A DNA stretch of 64,000 nt from Litoditis marina. Lineage: Eukaryota > Nematoda > Chromadorea > Rhabditida > Rhabditidae. Position 1 is the stretch's first letter; every line of letters begins with the position of its first letter. Positions 51,919 through 64,000 of this stretch are shown piece after piece. The notes under the pieces were generated by a model. The model was not told the origin of the DNA, did no database searches, and saw only the letters and a program-made list of their open reading frames with translations. The position numbers were made by a program, and so were the translations under genes. The stretch covers positions 1,488,001-1,552,000 of the forward strand of contig OZ038435.1 in the NCBI GenBank assembly GCA_964036275.1, given 5' to 3'.

Positions 51919-54900
51919 TCGCGTTCTGTATTTTATGTGCTTTTCTTCTATATGAATTTCCAGTCGAGTTGATACCAACAATTTTCGGCACATTTTGATT
52001 CGGGTATACAGTAGACGTTCGAAATGAGGGTTGACGAACGTACAGCTATGTGTTTGATGTGATGTGATGCAAAACTCTTTCAGGACAGATGACTCGTCGC
52101 GAAGGTAGATCAAAGTACAATAAGATCTACCAACTACAAACTACAATTCTTGGACAGGTACGGTATGGTAATCTTTGCATGGACAATTTAGCAGCTGGCT
52201 CACTGGCTGTGATAACGTGCTTAGCATAGTTATCGATCGTCGGAAGGCGAGAAAATTTAAACCTGATTTTTCTTAAATTATGCTTAGAATATTTGTTTTG
52301 AGAATAGCTCTTTCCTCTCCCGTGATGTTTGTAGATTGTAGTTTGATCACGTTGCTTTCGATTCGGTATTGGGATTTGCGATGTTATTAGATCAAACTTA
52401 CCACAAAAATCAGGTCACCCCTATATCAAACTCATCAGAAAACGATCTCATTCGGAAAAGTCTATTGTATTTCGAGTTGAACTGTTGGGCATTGGTGTTG
52501 TATTTAATCGAAACAAAATTTGTTGTCACAAAGACTTTTAGAAAAAAAAGGAAATAATGTAGGAGATTGATTCAATCTATTTACAGCAGTCTCTACTGGC
52601 TGTCACTAGCGTTTCTGGACATCTGATGAGTTATGAATATGGGCCTGAAATGAGGGACTGGCAGGTATTGAATTGTTCGAACAAAATCTGTTTGTCGTGA
52701 GAATTTTAGTCAGTTAGTGGAGTGGATTACTGTACTAACGTACCGTAATGTCGATATGCCTTGATTATTATAAGCTCTGGTTCTATGTTAGCTTTGACCG
52801 AGAAAAAAAAACAAAAGAAACGACACCTCTGGAGATCTAAATTCCAGAATGTTTCTCTTTCCATAAGTTTAACAGTTGTATGTTTTATGCAATTTCAGAG
52901 TGTGCCGATAGGTTCTCTTTTTGACGCGCAAATCCACCATGTGGTACCGGACAACATGAAAGACATTGCCAGGACGTTGAAGTAGGTTGGAAGACTTGCT
53001 CTGATCTCAAAGAACTCCCATACGATGTTGCTTTAAATTGCTGCGTTTGTAGTTTGATTCCGTTGCTTTTCGTTCGAAATCCGTGAATTTCATTTCGTGT
53101 CGAGATCAAACTACAACTGAGATTATGTTATTTTTCTACCACATTCAAATGTTTGTTTGTCTCCCTTGGTAAAAGGAGGGTAGAAATTTTTAAGTTGTAA
53201 GTGACATCTATTTTAACATCTACGTGGTTCCACTCATATTAACGTGCTATATACGGTTAATGAGGATCTGAACATACTTTTCACTTTTCTGTGTTATGAT
53301 ACCCTATAGTTCCACTGTCGACTTTCTTCTAGATAGAAGGCCTCTAAGTGTTGGGTAAGATATTATAAGTGAGCATACTGTAACTGTCACTTTTTCTGTG
53401 TCGTAATATCCGTAATCGATTTTTCCAGAGAGGAGGCGTCGAAGAGTGATGTGTTGGTGATCTGGACAGATTGCGATCGAGAGGGAGAGAACATCGGGGC
53501 CGAGGTGGTGAAGGCGTGCAGGGAGGGAAAGAGAAACATCGACATATTCAGGGCCAAGTTAGTATAGCATAAATACAATAATAAGTAGAATAGAATATTA
53601 TAACCATAATAACACTATTAGTAACAGTACTGAAGTGTAGTTTTTGTTTTGTTCACTCTGCACTCCACCGGTTCAAAGAACCCGCCAAATTTCAGCCAGC
53701 TCGCTCGAATACGAGCTTTGTGACAGATATTCAATGAGGGGAGTTTATAGCTGTCAATATTTTCCACAATCCCACAGAAAGGATTTTTCCAAAATCTATA
53801 ACAATGAAACGTGCACATGAATTGCAGATTTTCCGAAATCACCCCACAGGCAATTGAGAATGCCACGAGGAATTTGGTTCGATTGGACCAAAAAGTGGTC
53901 GATGCCGTTGACTGTCGGTCAGAATTGGATCTCAGGATAGGTTAGTGGATAGGTACTGCATTATCACTAACGTACGCTGACGTACTATCTAACAATCTGC
54001 GTTTATCGATGCAAGAAATTACCATAGTTACCACATTGAGAACACATGGATGTTATGTTTTGATAGGTGAAGTTGTATCGTGGAGAATTTTTCTCTCTAT
54101 CAGACATTATTCTTGATTAGGAGTATTCAGTAATAGTTTTCGTTCGATTAAATCGATGTAACAAGCGAATTCGCACAAAAATTCAGGTGCTGCTTTTACT
54201 CGTCTGCAAACTCTTCATCTCCGCCAGCGCTTCGGTAATATTCTCAGTCAGGATGGTAGGTGATATAGTCTGTTTCACGCAACAATAGTGCTCTACAGTA
54301 AAATTGTAAATCTTACGAGTAAATTATGTTGTAGATATTGTAAATAGTTTCAACTTCGTGATTCTCTTTTCCACTTTGGTTACTACAAGTATAGAAAACA
54401 GTGAATCTAAAAGTCTGTTCGTTGGCTAGATAAATGCCCCTGAATGATCGAAAAATTACTGTAGATAGTTAGCGATTGGTGAAACGGAGTATACTGTGTT
54501 TTGACATTCATTATGATATGATCTATAAATTATCGATTCGGTACGTCTCACTGTTCGACAACTTTTTACGTGTGTCAATTACGTTTGAGAGAGTTGCGTT
54601 TATATGTTCTTCATCATCTTCTCAGTCCACGTGAATGATATCACAAACGTTACAAAAAGGACCGCATTTTCTTGAGAAAAGTGGGGTGATGTTTTTCTGA
54701 AATTGTATCGTTCTTTCTATTTTATTTTGTTGTTCACAAAAACCATGTTTCAGGTAAGCAGGTTGTCAGCTACGGTAGCTGCCAGTTCCCGACACTCGGC
54801 TTCGTGGTGGAACGCTACAAGGCTATTGAGCAGTTTGTGCACGAAACCTTCTGGAAACTGGTGGTCGACCATACCAGGAATGGTCACAAGGTGCGTTTTT

Positions 54901-57900
54901 ATGACTTTTAATAGAAAACGTAGTATTTGGTAGCACAGTATATTTTGTTTGAAGAAATCATATCAGGAATGGACAAAAGATGGGTTCTTTATCTCTCTCA
55001 ATACCAAACGGTAACAAAACTTGTTTGAAGAACATGTGTTTGAAGATACAGGAAAGAGAAATAGTGGTTATTTTGTATTTCTACATGTCACTTTATGAAC
55101 CACTATAAGATTACCTTCACAATATCCTCGATACGTAGCCGAGCTATGTTTTTAACTGTTTGTTTTGCAGGTCGAGTTCAGTTGGGATCGTCAACGATTG
55201 TTCGATAGAGATGTAGTGAATGTAAGTTTCGTTCACAGTCTGGTGACAGTCTTGTACCTTCAACGTTTCTGAGAGTAGTCGTTTTGGAAACTCAACGAGT
55301 TATTATGTAGCTAGAAATCGTCAACATATCACCCAAAAACATCAGAATATTTAGATTATTCGCAGTCAGTTTCACCACTAGATGAAGCGTTCTCTGTGTT
55401 TTCTCATTCACAGGATCGTTAGGTCATATGCGTTTTGCTAATTTGATTTGATGGTTCAGATACTCTACGATGATTGCAAGGAAGCAAATACGGCGAAAAT
55501 CGAGCGAGTCACTCAGAAGCCCAAGTCAAAATATCGTCCACAGGTGGGCTATTCTCAATAGTCTGACAGAACATCATTTATGCATACAGTAGCTTTTAGA
55601 ATGGTTTGGTGTTAAGATGTTAAAGTGTAGCATTAGCAGTTGTTCGGGATTGACACATTGGTTTAAATTAGAAGTATGACGCTTCCAATGAGGTTTACTT
55701 GTAACCCAAACTATTTCTTATCTCGAAATACAGTTTGGCTGAAAGAAGCCAAGTGACAAAATCTTCGATGTCGTTTTTGTCTCGATACTCGCCGTAGTTT
55801 TCGAAATTTGATCGAAAAGCAACAGGGATTAAACTACAAACACAAAGAGTTTCATACAACTATGGGCTTGTCTTGCCAATCGCGACTCCTACAGACCTTT
55901 TACATTTCACTCATTGGAAACGTTTTCAGCCATTGGATACGGTAGAGATGGAGAAGCTGGCAGTTCGAAAGTTAAAAATGAGCGCCAAGACGGCGATGGG
56001 CGTGGCCGAGAAGTTGTACAGCAAAGGATGGATTTCCTATCCGAGGTTCATTCTGGAATACTTAAAATTTATAATAAGAATCAATAGCAATTAAACAAAT
56101 CGGTGCTTTTAAATTATAGATAAAGTTTGATTTCAATACCAACACTACACAAATTTTAAAACCAGCGGGATCAAACTACAAACACTAACTATAAGTTTAG
56201 ATTCAGTAATACAATAGTTCAATGAAAACATTGGAATTTCCCGAATGGATGCTTGATAACAGTTACAAGTAAACAATTAGTTTAATTTTTTATTGATTTC
56301 AGAACGGAAACCAACAAATTTCCGAAGGACATCAATCTGGCCGCTTTGGTGCAGCAGCAGGTTGCCGCCAGTGACTGGGGCACATTTGCTGGGGAGGTAC
56401 GGTTTATACCGATATTGATTTGTGTAGACAGGTTATGGAAAGTATGAAGTTTCGTGGAAATGTATAAAAGTATTGCTATTGTCATAATGGTTGCTAGTTT
56501 GAACCGAATTATGGTTGTTAATCAATTTAGATAGGTTTACAAGTTTTTGATTCTCAAAGAAATTTCTGGTCATATATCTATTTCGGTTTGTTATTTGGAA
56601 CAGTTTTTTCATTAAGGTGGCTGCTGTGGGACCGAACCCGCGAAATGGTACGAAAAGTGACGAGGCCCATCCCCCTATTCACCCATTGAAGTTTGCGACC
56701 AAGTGAGTTATCAATATTGGTCATTTATGGTCATATATGGCTGTTGATGGTGGGAAGCATGGTAGTTTTGAGACGGTTTGGAGTAATGCTTTGCTCTTGA
56801 CTAAGTCTCTCGATTATTGGCAGGTTAACATCGACCTCTTTGGTTTTGATATAACGATTCTACATATTTGAATTGTTATATCAAACACCAAAGAGGTCGA
56901 TGTTAACTATATTTGAGGACAAATTCATCCACGAAGAACTAGTGTTTTTAATAAATCACCTCAGAGCATGCAGAGATAAGCAGATTTAGAGATCGGTCAA
57001 GGACCACCACTGTGTAACATTGTGAGCTGACAAATAAAACTTAAACTTGAAACTTAATAGGAGCTCTCTCAGCATTTTACACTTTCCGACTTTACAGTAC
57101 TAAAAGGGTTGTTTTCAGATCACAATTAACTGGGGATGAATGGCGTTTGTACGAGTTGGTTGTGAGACATTTTCTGGCCTGTGTCTCGTGGGATGCGAAA
57201 GGAAAGGAGACCAGAGTAGAGGTACGTAGCAAGGGGTAGAGAAAAAGAGAGATAAAAAGATAGAGAGAGAGAGAGAGACTGGGACAGAGAGAGAGAGAGA
57301 GATAGACGACTAGTGAGAGACTGGGACAGATTTGCTCATATAGAACGGTAGAGGCATACGCTATTGCCAGTGATCGCGAGATTTTCAGATGCGAATAGGA
57401 GGAGAAAAGTTCCATGCAACTGGTCTTCAGATTGATGACCTAGGTAAGTCGTTAGTTAGGTAGTTGAGGGGTTTAGTGTGTATAGCATGATCGCTCATAT
57501 CTTGACTTAGTATGTTTCGATCTATGTATAGGTTGATAGTAGAACGGTCGATAATAGTTTCAAATTCATCTAATACGAAAACACAATAAGCTAGGCTATG
57601 TATTTGTTACATACGTTCACTTTCTCAGTATTACCTTGCAGGATACATGCGTGTCTACGTGTACGATAAGTGGAGCGACAAGACTCTTCCCGCCTATGTT
57701 GAGGGCGAATCGTTGACCGATTTCGTGCTCAAAATCAGTGACGGTAATACACAGCCGCCACAGTTGCTCAATGAAGGTAGACGTTTCTTGGAGTAATGAA
57801 CTGTACTGATCAAGATACAAGATACTGCGTTGTTTTTACTGAGAAAATTGGAGATTTCCACCAAACATTTGTTTGTTACAGCCCTTCTTTTGAATATTTT

Positions 57901-60900
57901 TCAGCTGTTGAGAGTACTGATAGTATGGAGCTCATTCGTAAACATTTCTTTACAGTCTGCCAAAAGTATTCTCCAGGCAGGAGAAACTCGTATCAACAAT
58001 AAATGTTGATGTGTTTCAGTTCGGAGTTGATAGAGCCAGCTAGGTCAATTAGAATAATACTTCAATCCGTTTTTCTCAATTTGCAAAATTTTTTCAGCTG
58101 ATCTGATTTCGTTGATGGACAAGTTCGGAATCGGCACTGATGCCACCCATGCGGAGCACATTGAGAAAATCAAGGTAAGAGTTCCTTTTGATTCCTGGTT
58201 CAAACCTCAACAGGTGTTTCGATTAAATTGGAGAAAACACCTTGAAATAGAAATGTAGCGTGATCTGCAAATGGAAAAATTTGTTTTGTTCATGATATGG
58301 TTGACCGCAGTTGTTCACTGATGGAGATCAGGGCAATTGGCTTAAAACACAGTTTTTTACTGAACTGTTTTACGCATCCCATAGTCACTGAACGTTTTGT
58401 TTTTGAATAGAACTTCTTTAACAGTTCCTATAGTCCAGTCCCGACCACTGACTCCTTTCACGTGTTTTCTCCAGGAGCGTCAGTACGTGGGTGTCCGTGA
58501 TGACGGGCGATTCATTCCCGGATATCTCGGTCTGGCCCTCGTCGATGGCTACGATGAGATGGGGTACGCGATGAGCAAACCGCAGCTGCGGGCGGATCTC
58601 GAGCGACAGCTACAGGTAGGCCAGGAGAAATCTAGAAACATGGTATATTTGGTTAAAACAGGACGATTATGTGTTGACCAATCCCATGTCAACGGTTCTT
58701 TGAACTGTATTTCAAAAATTTATTGTATAGTTGCGTTAGGATTGGACATAACCGTTTCTTTAACCACGCTATCTTACCGTAATTTACAACGCCTCTGGGG
58801 CTTACGATGGGTTTAAAGGAGTTAACCGAATATCGGATTATTGTTTTGGTGAACGAAATACTATAGAAAACAAACAGACTAAATCACGGTTCTTGCGTGT
58901 TTGTAGTCTGATTGCTCACAGGGCAGGCTACTTTTCTGTGGTTTGTGGCTAAATTTTAACACAACTTTTGATACAAGCTCGAACACCAACTCATATAGGG
59001 GAGAGGATGGGAATGATAGGATGTTGTGTCTATCGGGGAAAGGGAAGAAAGAGAGCGGAAAGGAGGTAGGGAGAGAGAGAGAGGCAGAGACAGCGAGGGG
59101 GGGGGGGGGTGGGGGAGGGTGGAGATAGTGAGAAACTGAACTACCTCGATTCGATTGAACATCAGCTTTTATAATTGCTCCAGATACTTCAGACGCTAGC
59201 TTCTGGGGAAAGTCGAGACCATTTTACCTGCAATGAGAAACATTAGAATAATCGAAATGAACAGCTTCATAAAAACCGTTTGAGAGTCATTGAAGGAAAA
59301 AAAACATGTAGCGGCGGGTCCATGCCCCCAGGCGACGACGTACTTCTACAGTAAAAGAAGAACGCCGAACACGAACCGCAATTGTTATACCCCGACAGAA
59401 AACGGCAACAAGGCGAATAGAAAGACATGTCACGCCAGTCGATGAGACAGAAATGCATTCGAGACAATGACAGCTGGCTGCGCCCGACTGTCATGACACA
59501 TCTCGCCTTGTTGACAAACAACCAACAGAATGTGACCCGGAGACGACACAAGTCGCCCGAAGTCGCGGGTCCTGGCGACGCGACGCTAAGCGACGGACGA
59601 CGAAGGCTCCAACGAGCGCTTAGGCTTAGACTGACTCCCGGCCGACTCGGATTCAACCACCGACTCACATGGAGAGAGGGTGGGAATGAGTGGACGGGAT
59701 GGTTGTGTCTATCGGGGAGAGGGAGAGAGTTAGGAAGGAGGAGAGAAAGAGAGTGGGAAGGAAGGCACATAGTCAGCGACGGTAGAGTGAGCGAGGGAAG
59801 AAGTAGGGTGAGGGAAAGATAGGGAGAAATCAAGCCGAATAGAGAGAAAGAGAGGGGAAAGCTAGTTTGCAAACGGATGTACCTTGTTTTGAATGAATAA
59901 CAGCTTTCCCAATTGCCTCAAATACTTCGGGGCTAGCCTCGTGGACAAGTGGTGATCATCTCACCTGGAAAAAGAAACATTACACTGATCGGAACGAACA
60001 ACGTCATGAAAACCGTTTTAAAACCATTCAATGAAAAAAATACCATGTAGCGGCGGGTCCATGCCCCCAGGCGACGACGTACTTCTACAGTAAAAGAAGA
60101 ACGCCGAACACGAACCGCAATTGTTATACCCCGATAGAAAAAGGCAACAAGGCGAATAGAAAGACATGTCACGCCAGTCGATGAGACGGAAATGCATTCG
60201 AGACAATGACAGCTGGCTGCGCCCGACTGTCATGACACATCTCGCCTTGTTGACAAACAACCAACAGAATGTGACCCGGAGACGACACAAGTCGCCCGAA
60301 GTCGCGGGTCCTGGCGACGCGACGCTAAGCGACGGACGACGAAGGCTCGCGGACGAGCGCTTAGGCTTAGACTGACTCCCGGCCGACTCGGATTCAACCA
60401 CCGACTCACATGGAGAGAGGGTGGGAATGAGCGGACGGGATGGTTGTGTCTATCGGGGAGAGAAGAAGGGGGGGGGGGGGGAAGACACTTAAACAAGGAC
60501 GGGCGAGTAAGCCTGAAGAAGAGAGGTGGGGGAGGGAAAATAGAGAGAAAGCAAATCGAGCAGAGAGAAAGATAGAGGGACGGATAGTTAGAATAAATAC
60601 TGATGTACCTTTTTATCGATTGACGACCAGCTTTCATATTTTCCTCAAGTACTTTGGAGGCTAGCCTCGGGGAGGAGTGGGGACCAATGACCTGCAATGA
60701 GAAAGTTTGGAGGGACCGAAAAGACATCCTCATGAAAACCGTTTTAGAACAATTCAATGAAAAAATACCATGTAGCGGCGGGTCCATGCCCCCAGGCGAC
60801 GACGTACTTCTACAGTAAAAGAAGAACGCCGAACACGAACCGCAATTGTTATACCCCGATAGAAAACGGCAACAAGGCGAATAGAAAGACAGTTCATGTC

Positions 60901-63577
60901 AGTCGATGAGACAGAAATGCATTCGAGACAATGACAGCTGGCTGCGCCCGACTGTCATGACAAATCTCGCCTTGTTGACAAACAACCAACAGAATTTGAC
61001 CCGGAGACGACACAAGTCGCCCGAAGTCACGGGTCCTGGCGACGCGACGCTAAGCGACGGACGACGAAGGCTCCAACGAGCGCTTAGGCTTAGACTGACT
61101 CCCGGCCGACTCGGATTCAACCACCGACTCACATGGAGAGAGGGTGGGAATGAGTGGACGGGATGGTTGTGTCTATCGGGGAGAGAGAGGGGGGGAGTAA
61201 GAGAGAAAGAGAGTAGGGCGAGAAGGATAGTGGGGAAGAGAGAAAGAAAAGAGAGAGAGAGAAAGAGCGGAGGGACATAGAGAAAAGTAGGGTTTGACGG
61301 AGAGAGAGAGGTAGAGATAGGAATAGGTACAAATCTCACCGTTGATATCTTCTCGGAGTTCTTTGACGCGGTTTCGTCGAATGAAAATCGGATTCCGCCC
61401 TCACCTTATAAAGGATTTCTTATAACTATGTTTGTCTGCACTCTCTCAAATCTGTACAGTCTCTCGAACGACCCAATATATACTTTGAAATGTGTGCTAA
61501 TTACTTTGTGAGAATACGCGAATCTAGTTTTCGTAATTAGCGATTATCGAGAACGTCTGGTGGTGTGATACCGGAAAACAATGAATAATAGAAATGAGGA
61601 ATATACAATTACAAGGGAGAAAGAAAGAAGGAGACAGGGAGAGAGAGAGAGGATGAGAGAGAAAAAGATACAATGACATAACAAAAACTGAATCGTATTT
61701 GGTGTGAAAAACGAACAGCCTAGGTCACATTTTAGCGTAATTCTGGGAAATTCCTTAACTTCTCTGTGTGTAATATGGTACATCCAATCTACAACCGCAA
61801 CGGAACTAGATAAAACTATAGACTCAAAACGAAAACGAGAAGGATACTATAACGAGTTCAAACTACGTACAACCACAAACACAATTACGTTATCTGGCCT
61901 ACTTTTCCCGATAATTTCCATGTTTTTTTTAGTTTCGTACAACTCCGATTGAGAATATATTTTTGGCTTGAGCTCTCTTTGCATATGTGTATTTTGATTG
62001 ATTGACATCAATTACTCCAGGAAAAGCACGAAATTCAAATTAATTACGATTTCCGAAACCATTTAGACTGGAGCGTCTTTTATGGGTGAGCTTATTATCC
62101 CAATTGATTTCAAGTGATTTCAGTTGATTTGTAACGGTCAGCGGGGACGTCAGGAGGTGTTGGACGAGCAACGCGAGAAGTACAAGCGAATCTTCGAACA
62201 GACGGAGGCCAATGTGAACAAGTTGTCGCAAGCGCTTACCAGGTAGAGTTCAGTAGGATTGAGATGTTTTCTTCTTTTCTTCATGTAGAATTTTTGAACA
62301 TTCGCAAAATTAGCGTTAATTTCCATTTGTATATGAGAGCTAGTCCACCTAGCTCATTATAAAGATAGTTCCAGTTTTATGTAGATTGGTTGGTTGTTCG
62401 ATTTTTTTTCTGAGTTTGGGTCACATGAGTCTGATGTTGAATGGCAACACATGCTCTGAGAAAACCCAGTGGATTTTATTACCTTTATGAGTCTTTTTTT
62501 CAGATATCTGAACAGCAACCCGGCTGCCAATCGGGCACTGGCCGCACCAGCCGCAGCCGCCGCGCGACCGGCTGCCGCGAGAGGACGGGGAGCCGGCAGA
62601 CCAGCTCAGGTAGCACAGGTTGGTATTCTGATTCACTCTTTCAGGAACTTCATGGGTATCACATAGGTGACGCCATTTTGATTTCACGTAAAACATTCGA
62701 TCAAACATCTTTGGGTGCTAAATTCATGAAATTGAAAATGAAAGGTGATCGTGTAAATCATTTAAATGTACACAGCTCTCTCGAACACATCACGCATTCA
62801 ATCGTGTGAATATACCTTTACAAACCTCATAGGAAATAATTTCATCTTGATGCAATGAATGGAATGCGGGAAAACAATTTCCAACTCATTTTGTCTCACG
62901 AATCATGAATCGAATCAACTTGCAGATACCGAATCTTGACCAGCCAGCAGATGTGCGTAGAGGTCGAGGTCGCGGCAGAGGTCGCGGTGGTGCCACTGGA
63001 GGTGCCGGCAGGGGTCAGCGTAAGTTCCTACCCAATTTTTGGTAAACAGAGTTTTTGGTATTAAGTGATAATCATTTTGTTTCGAATAGGAAACGCTTCA
63101 AAAAGACAGTGCGAAGTGTAATAAACTATATTTTATGCGTACGGATTTCAATGTTATGTATGAGATACCTAGTTAGTTCGTTCCTCTTATATATCGTTGG
63201 AATGTGAGACTATTCTCATGAAATCCCAGATATTGAAACGATTGAAGTGGGACGATTATGTGGACCAATCCCGAGTCAACTGTCCTTTAAACTGTAATTG
63301 AAAATGTATTGCCGTTTAAAGGACCGAAACGTTGGGATTGGTCTACATAATCGTTCCTATTTGGGTTACTCAACCTGAGTAACGTTATTAGAAGTATATT
63401 AACCTTTCAGCCATTCCGGGTGGTGCGGCGGCGGCTGGCGGCAAGCAATGTCCGTGTGGATTGGATGCCGTTCAGCGAACTGTCAACAAGGAGGGTGCCA
63501 ACAAGGGCAAAAAGTTCTGGACGTGTGCCAAACCGTTTGGACAGGCGGACAAGTGCAACTTCTTCGAATGGGCCTAG
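51733..63577 (+). CDS. TOP3A: DNA topoisomerase III alpha (type IA)
   Basis: TOP3A relaxes and decatenates single-stranded DNA crossings and works with BLM/RMI in Holliday junction dissolution. Exons: 51733-51805, 52084-52157, 52587-52664, 52899-52981, 53429-53557, 53828-53940, 54187-54255, 54754-54890, 55171-55221, 55460-55543, 55930-56045, 56303-56396, 56617-56702, 57119-57221, 57389-57443, 57642-57776, 58098-58174, 58475-58615, 62124-62242, 62504-62618, 62926-63019 and 63411-63577. They close to 730 aa. The TOPRIM domain starts VLFVAEKNDVAKG and contains VIWTDCDREGENIGAE. The catalytic Tyr is about residue 334 in GWISYPRTETN. SYGSCQFPTLGFVVERYKAI and GIGTDATHAEHIEKIK are typical. After about residue 600 come an Ala/Arg stretch, RGRGRGRGRGG repeats and one GRF-type zinc motif (CPCGLDAV..FWTC..CNFFEWA). 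The C4 zinc fingers of human TOP3A (about 1000 aa) are absent. Confidence 0.97.
51849..51920. repeat. (TC)n microsatellite in TOP3A intron 1
   Basis: Interrupted TC run starting about 45 bp after the exon 1 donor. Confidence 0.95.
53045..53115. mobile_element. Family-A MITE in a TOP3A intron
   Basis: TTTGTAGTTTGATTCCGTTG to CGAGATCAAACTACAA. Other TOP3A-intron copies or halves are at 52329-52397, 55795-55843, 56165-56186 and 58902-58920. Confidence 0.85.
56824..56907. ncRNA. Near-perfect 84-nt hairpin in a TOP3A intron (miRNA-precursor-like or tiny MITE)
   Basis: The arms GTTAACATCGACCTCTTTGG and its complement pair almost completely. The stem continues through TTTGATATAAC and six more pairs to about 38 bp, with a single one-base bulge and a loop of about 9 nt. 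It lies in the 56703-57118 intron on the TOP3A sense strand. Size and shape suit a miRNA precursor, but near-perfect pairing also fits a young palindromic repeat. Confidence 0.45.
57235..57310. repeat. GA-rich microsatellite in a TOP3A intron
   Basis: (GA)n runs with two GACTGGGACAGA copies, just after the donor at 57222. Confidence 0.85.
59140..61340. repeat. Three direct copies of a 0.73 kb unit in a TOP3A intron
   Basis: GC-rich cores start at 59305, 60044 and 60769 (periods 739 and 725 bp). The cores of about 425 bp are nearly identical; the parts between them are diverged and end in GA-rich runs. A degraded 5' fragment (TCGGGG with GA-rich tail) is at 58979-59060. The intron is 58616-62123. 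Open frames of 100-200 codons occur on both strands but resemble nothing I know. Confidence 0.9.
63245..63353. mobile_element. Family-B MITE in the last TOP3A intron
   Basis: Left GGGACGATTATGTGGACCAA, right TTGGTCTACATAATCGTTCC, with nested GTCCTTTAAACTG and its complement between. A partial copy is at about 58658-58760. Confidence 0.8.
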
Positions 63578-64000
63578 AAAGACTTCCTGACATAATTTAC
63601 TAGTAGAATTACAGGGACTTTTACTTTTGATTTCCTCACGTCGTCGGTTTTGTTTACGTTCGCAACTATTAAGAAATTTGACAAAAATTCATGACAAAAT
63701 TTGTTGTTATATTGTTTCAACTGAGCTCACGTAGTAACCGATCGAATGTCAAAAAGTTTTGCTTCTTTACGGGTTCCCATTTCGATTTGCTTAGGTGCAA
63801 TCGATATTTGATACTTTGGTCACTCGTAAACTTTTTCAACGTTATGGAGCCTTTGATTTGTTTGCTGGATATTAATTAGTTGAGCTCTGTGTGTTTTCAG
63901 CACACTTTATAAATAGGTTTGTTCTTTAGTTATATTTTTGCCGTTTTCTGTTTTTTACCCTGCGTTGTCTGTCAATTACACGTGTCCTCTGCTTGTACTC
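63578..64000. other. TOP3A 3' flank
   Basis: AT-rich sequence after the TOP3A stop. No coding region is recognised. It should contain the TOP3A 3' UTR. Confidence 0.5.

Noticed and set aside
59267..61339. Open frames of up to 201 codons on both strands of the triplicated unit
   Set aside because: Openness on both strands follows from GC-rich composition and lack of TA. No motif, start context or splice partner was found. Left as a repeat, with the coding question raised in findings.

Overview
The window is nuclear DNA from an intron-rich animal. The genes are a BMP-type R-Smad, AIFM1, a probable Integrator subunit 15, INO80E, UNG, a C2H2 zinc-finger protein and TOP3A. Introns are GT-AG and run from about 60 bp to 4.5 kb. 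Intergenic spaces and introns are crowded with short palindromic DNA transposons, microsatellites and tandem repeats. The set fits an invertebrate; I cannot fix the phylum from sequence alone. Each gene model was built by reading exons off the DNA and requiring intron phase to agree at every junction. Five models close to whole codon numbers from start to stop: AIFM1 692 aa, INTS15-like 355 aa, INO80E 907 aa, UNG 312 aa and TOP3A 730 aa. The zinc-finger model also closes, at 409 aa. The Smad gene is partial, running off the left edge.

Layout. 1-2149, minus strand: four exons of the Smad MH1 domain, with the first coding exon sitting in a cluster of decaying tandem copies of its own 3' end. 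2150-7165: no coding region seen; MITEs and a long polypurine tract. 7166-18888, minus: AIFM1 in 21 exons, one intron of which carries a 2.06 kb inverted-repeat transposon with an 8-bp target duplication. 19973-22720, minus: INTS15-like gene. 23290-37655, plus: INO80E, with a disordered Gln/Pro/Ser-rich N-terminal region of about 613 residues ahead of the known coiled coil. Its 4.5 kb intron holds a 25-bp satellite interrupted by a TTAA-flanked MITE. 39944-44203, plus: UNG, whose first exon is repeated in inverted orientation inside intron 1. 44826-50567, plus: zinc-finger gene whose first intron carries eight perfect TGACGTCA sites in a tandem array. 51733-63577, plus: TOP3A, with a triplicated 0.73 kb unit in a 3.5 kb intron and a near-perfect 84-nt hairpin in another intron.

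The genes are ordinary housekeeping functions with no operon logic. INTS15-like and INO80E are head to head, with 569 bp between start codons. UNG, the zinc-finger gene and TOP3A follow in the same direction. The unusual content is structural: inverted or tandem duplications that include exon sequence (UNG, Smad), a CRE-site array, a fused or extended INO80E, a TOP3A tail lacking the usual C4 zinc fingers, and at least five distinct MITE-like families.
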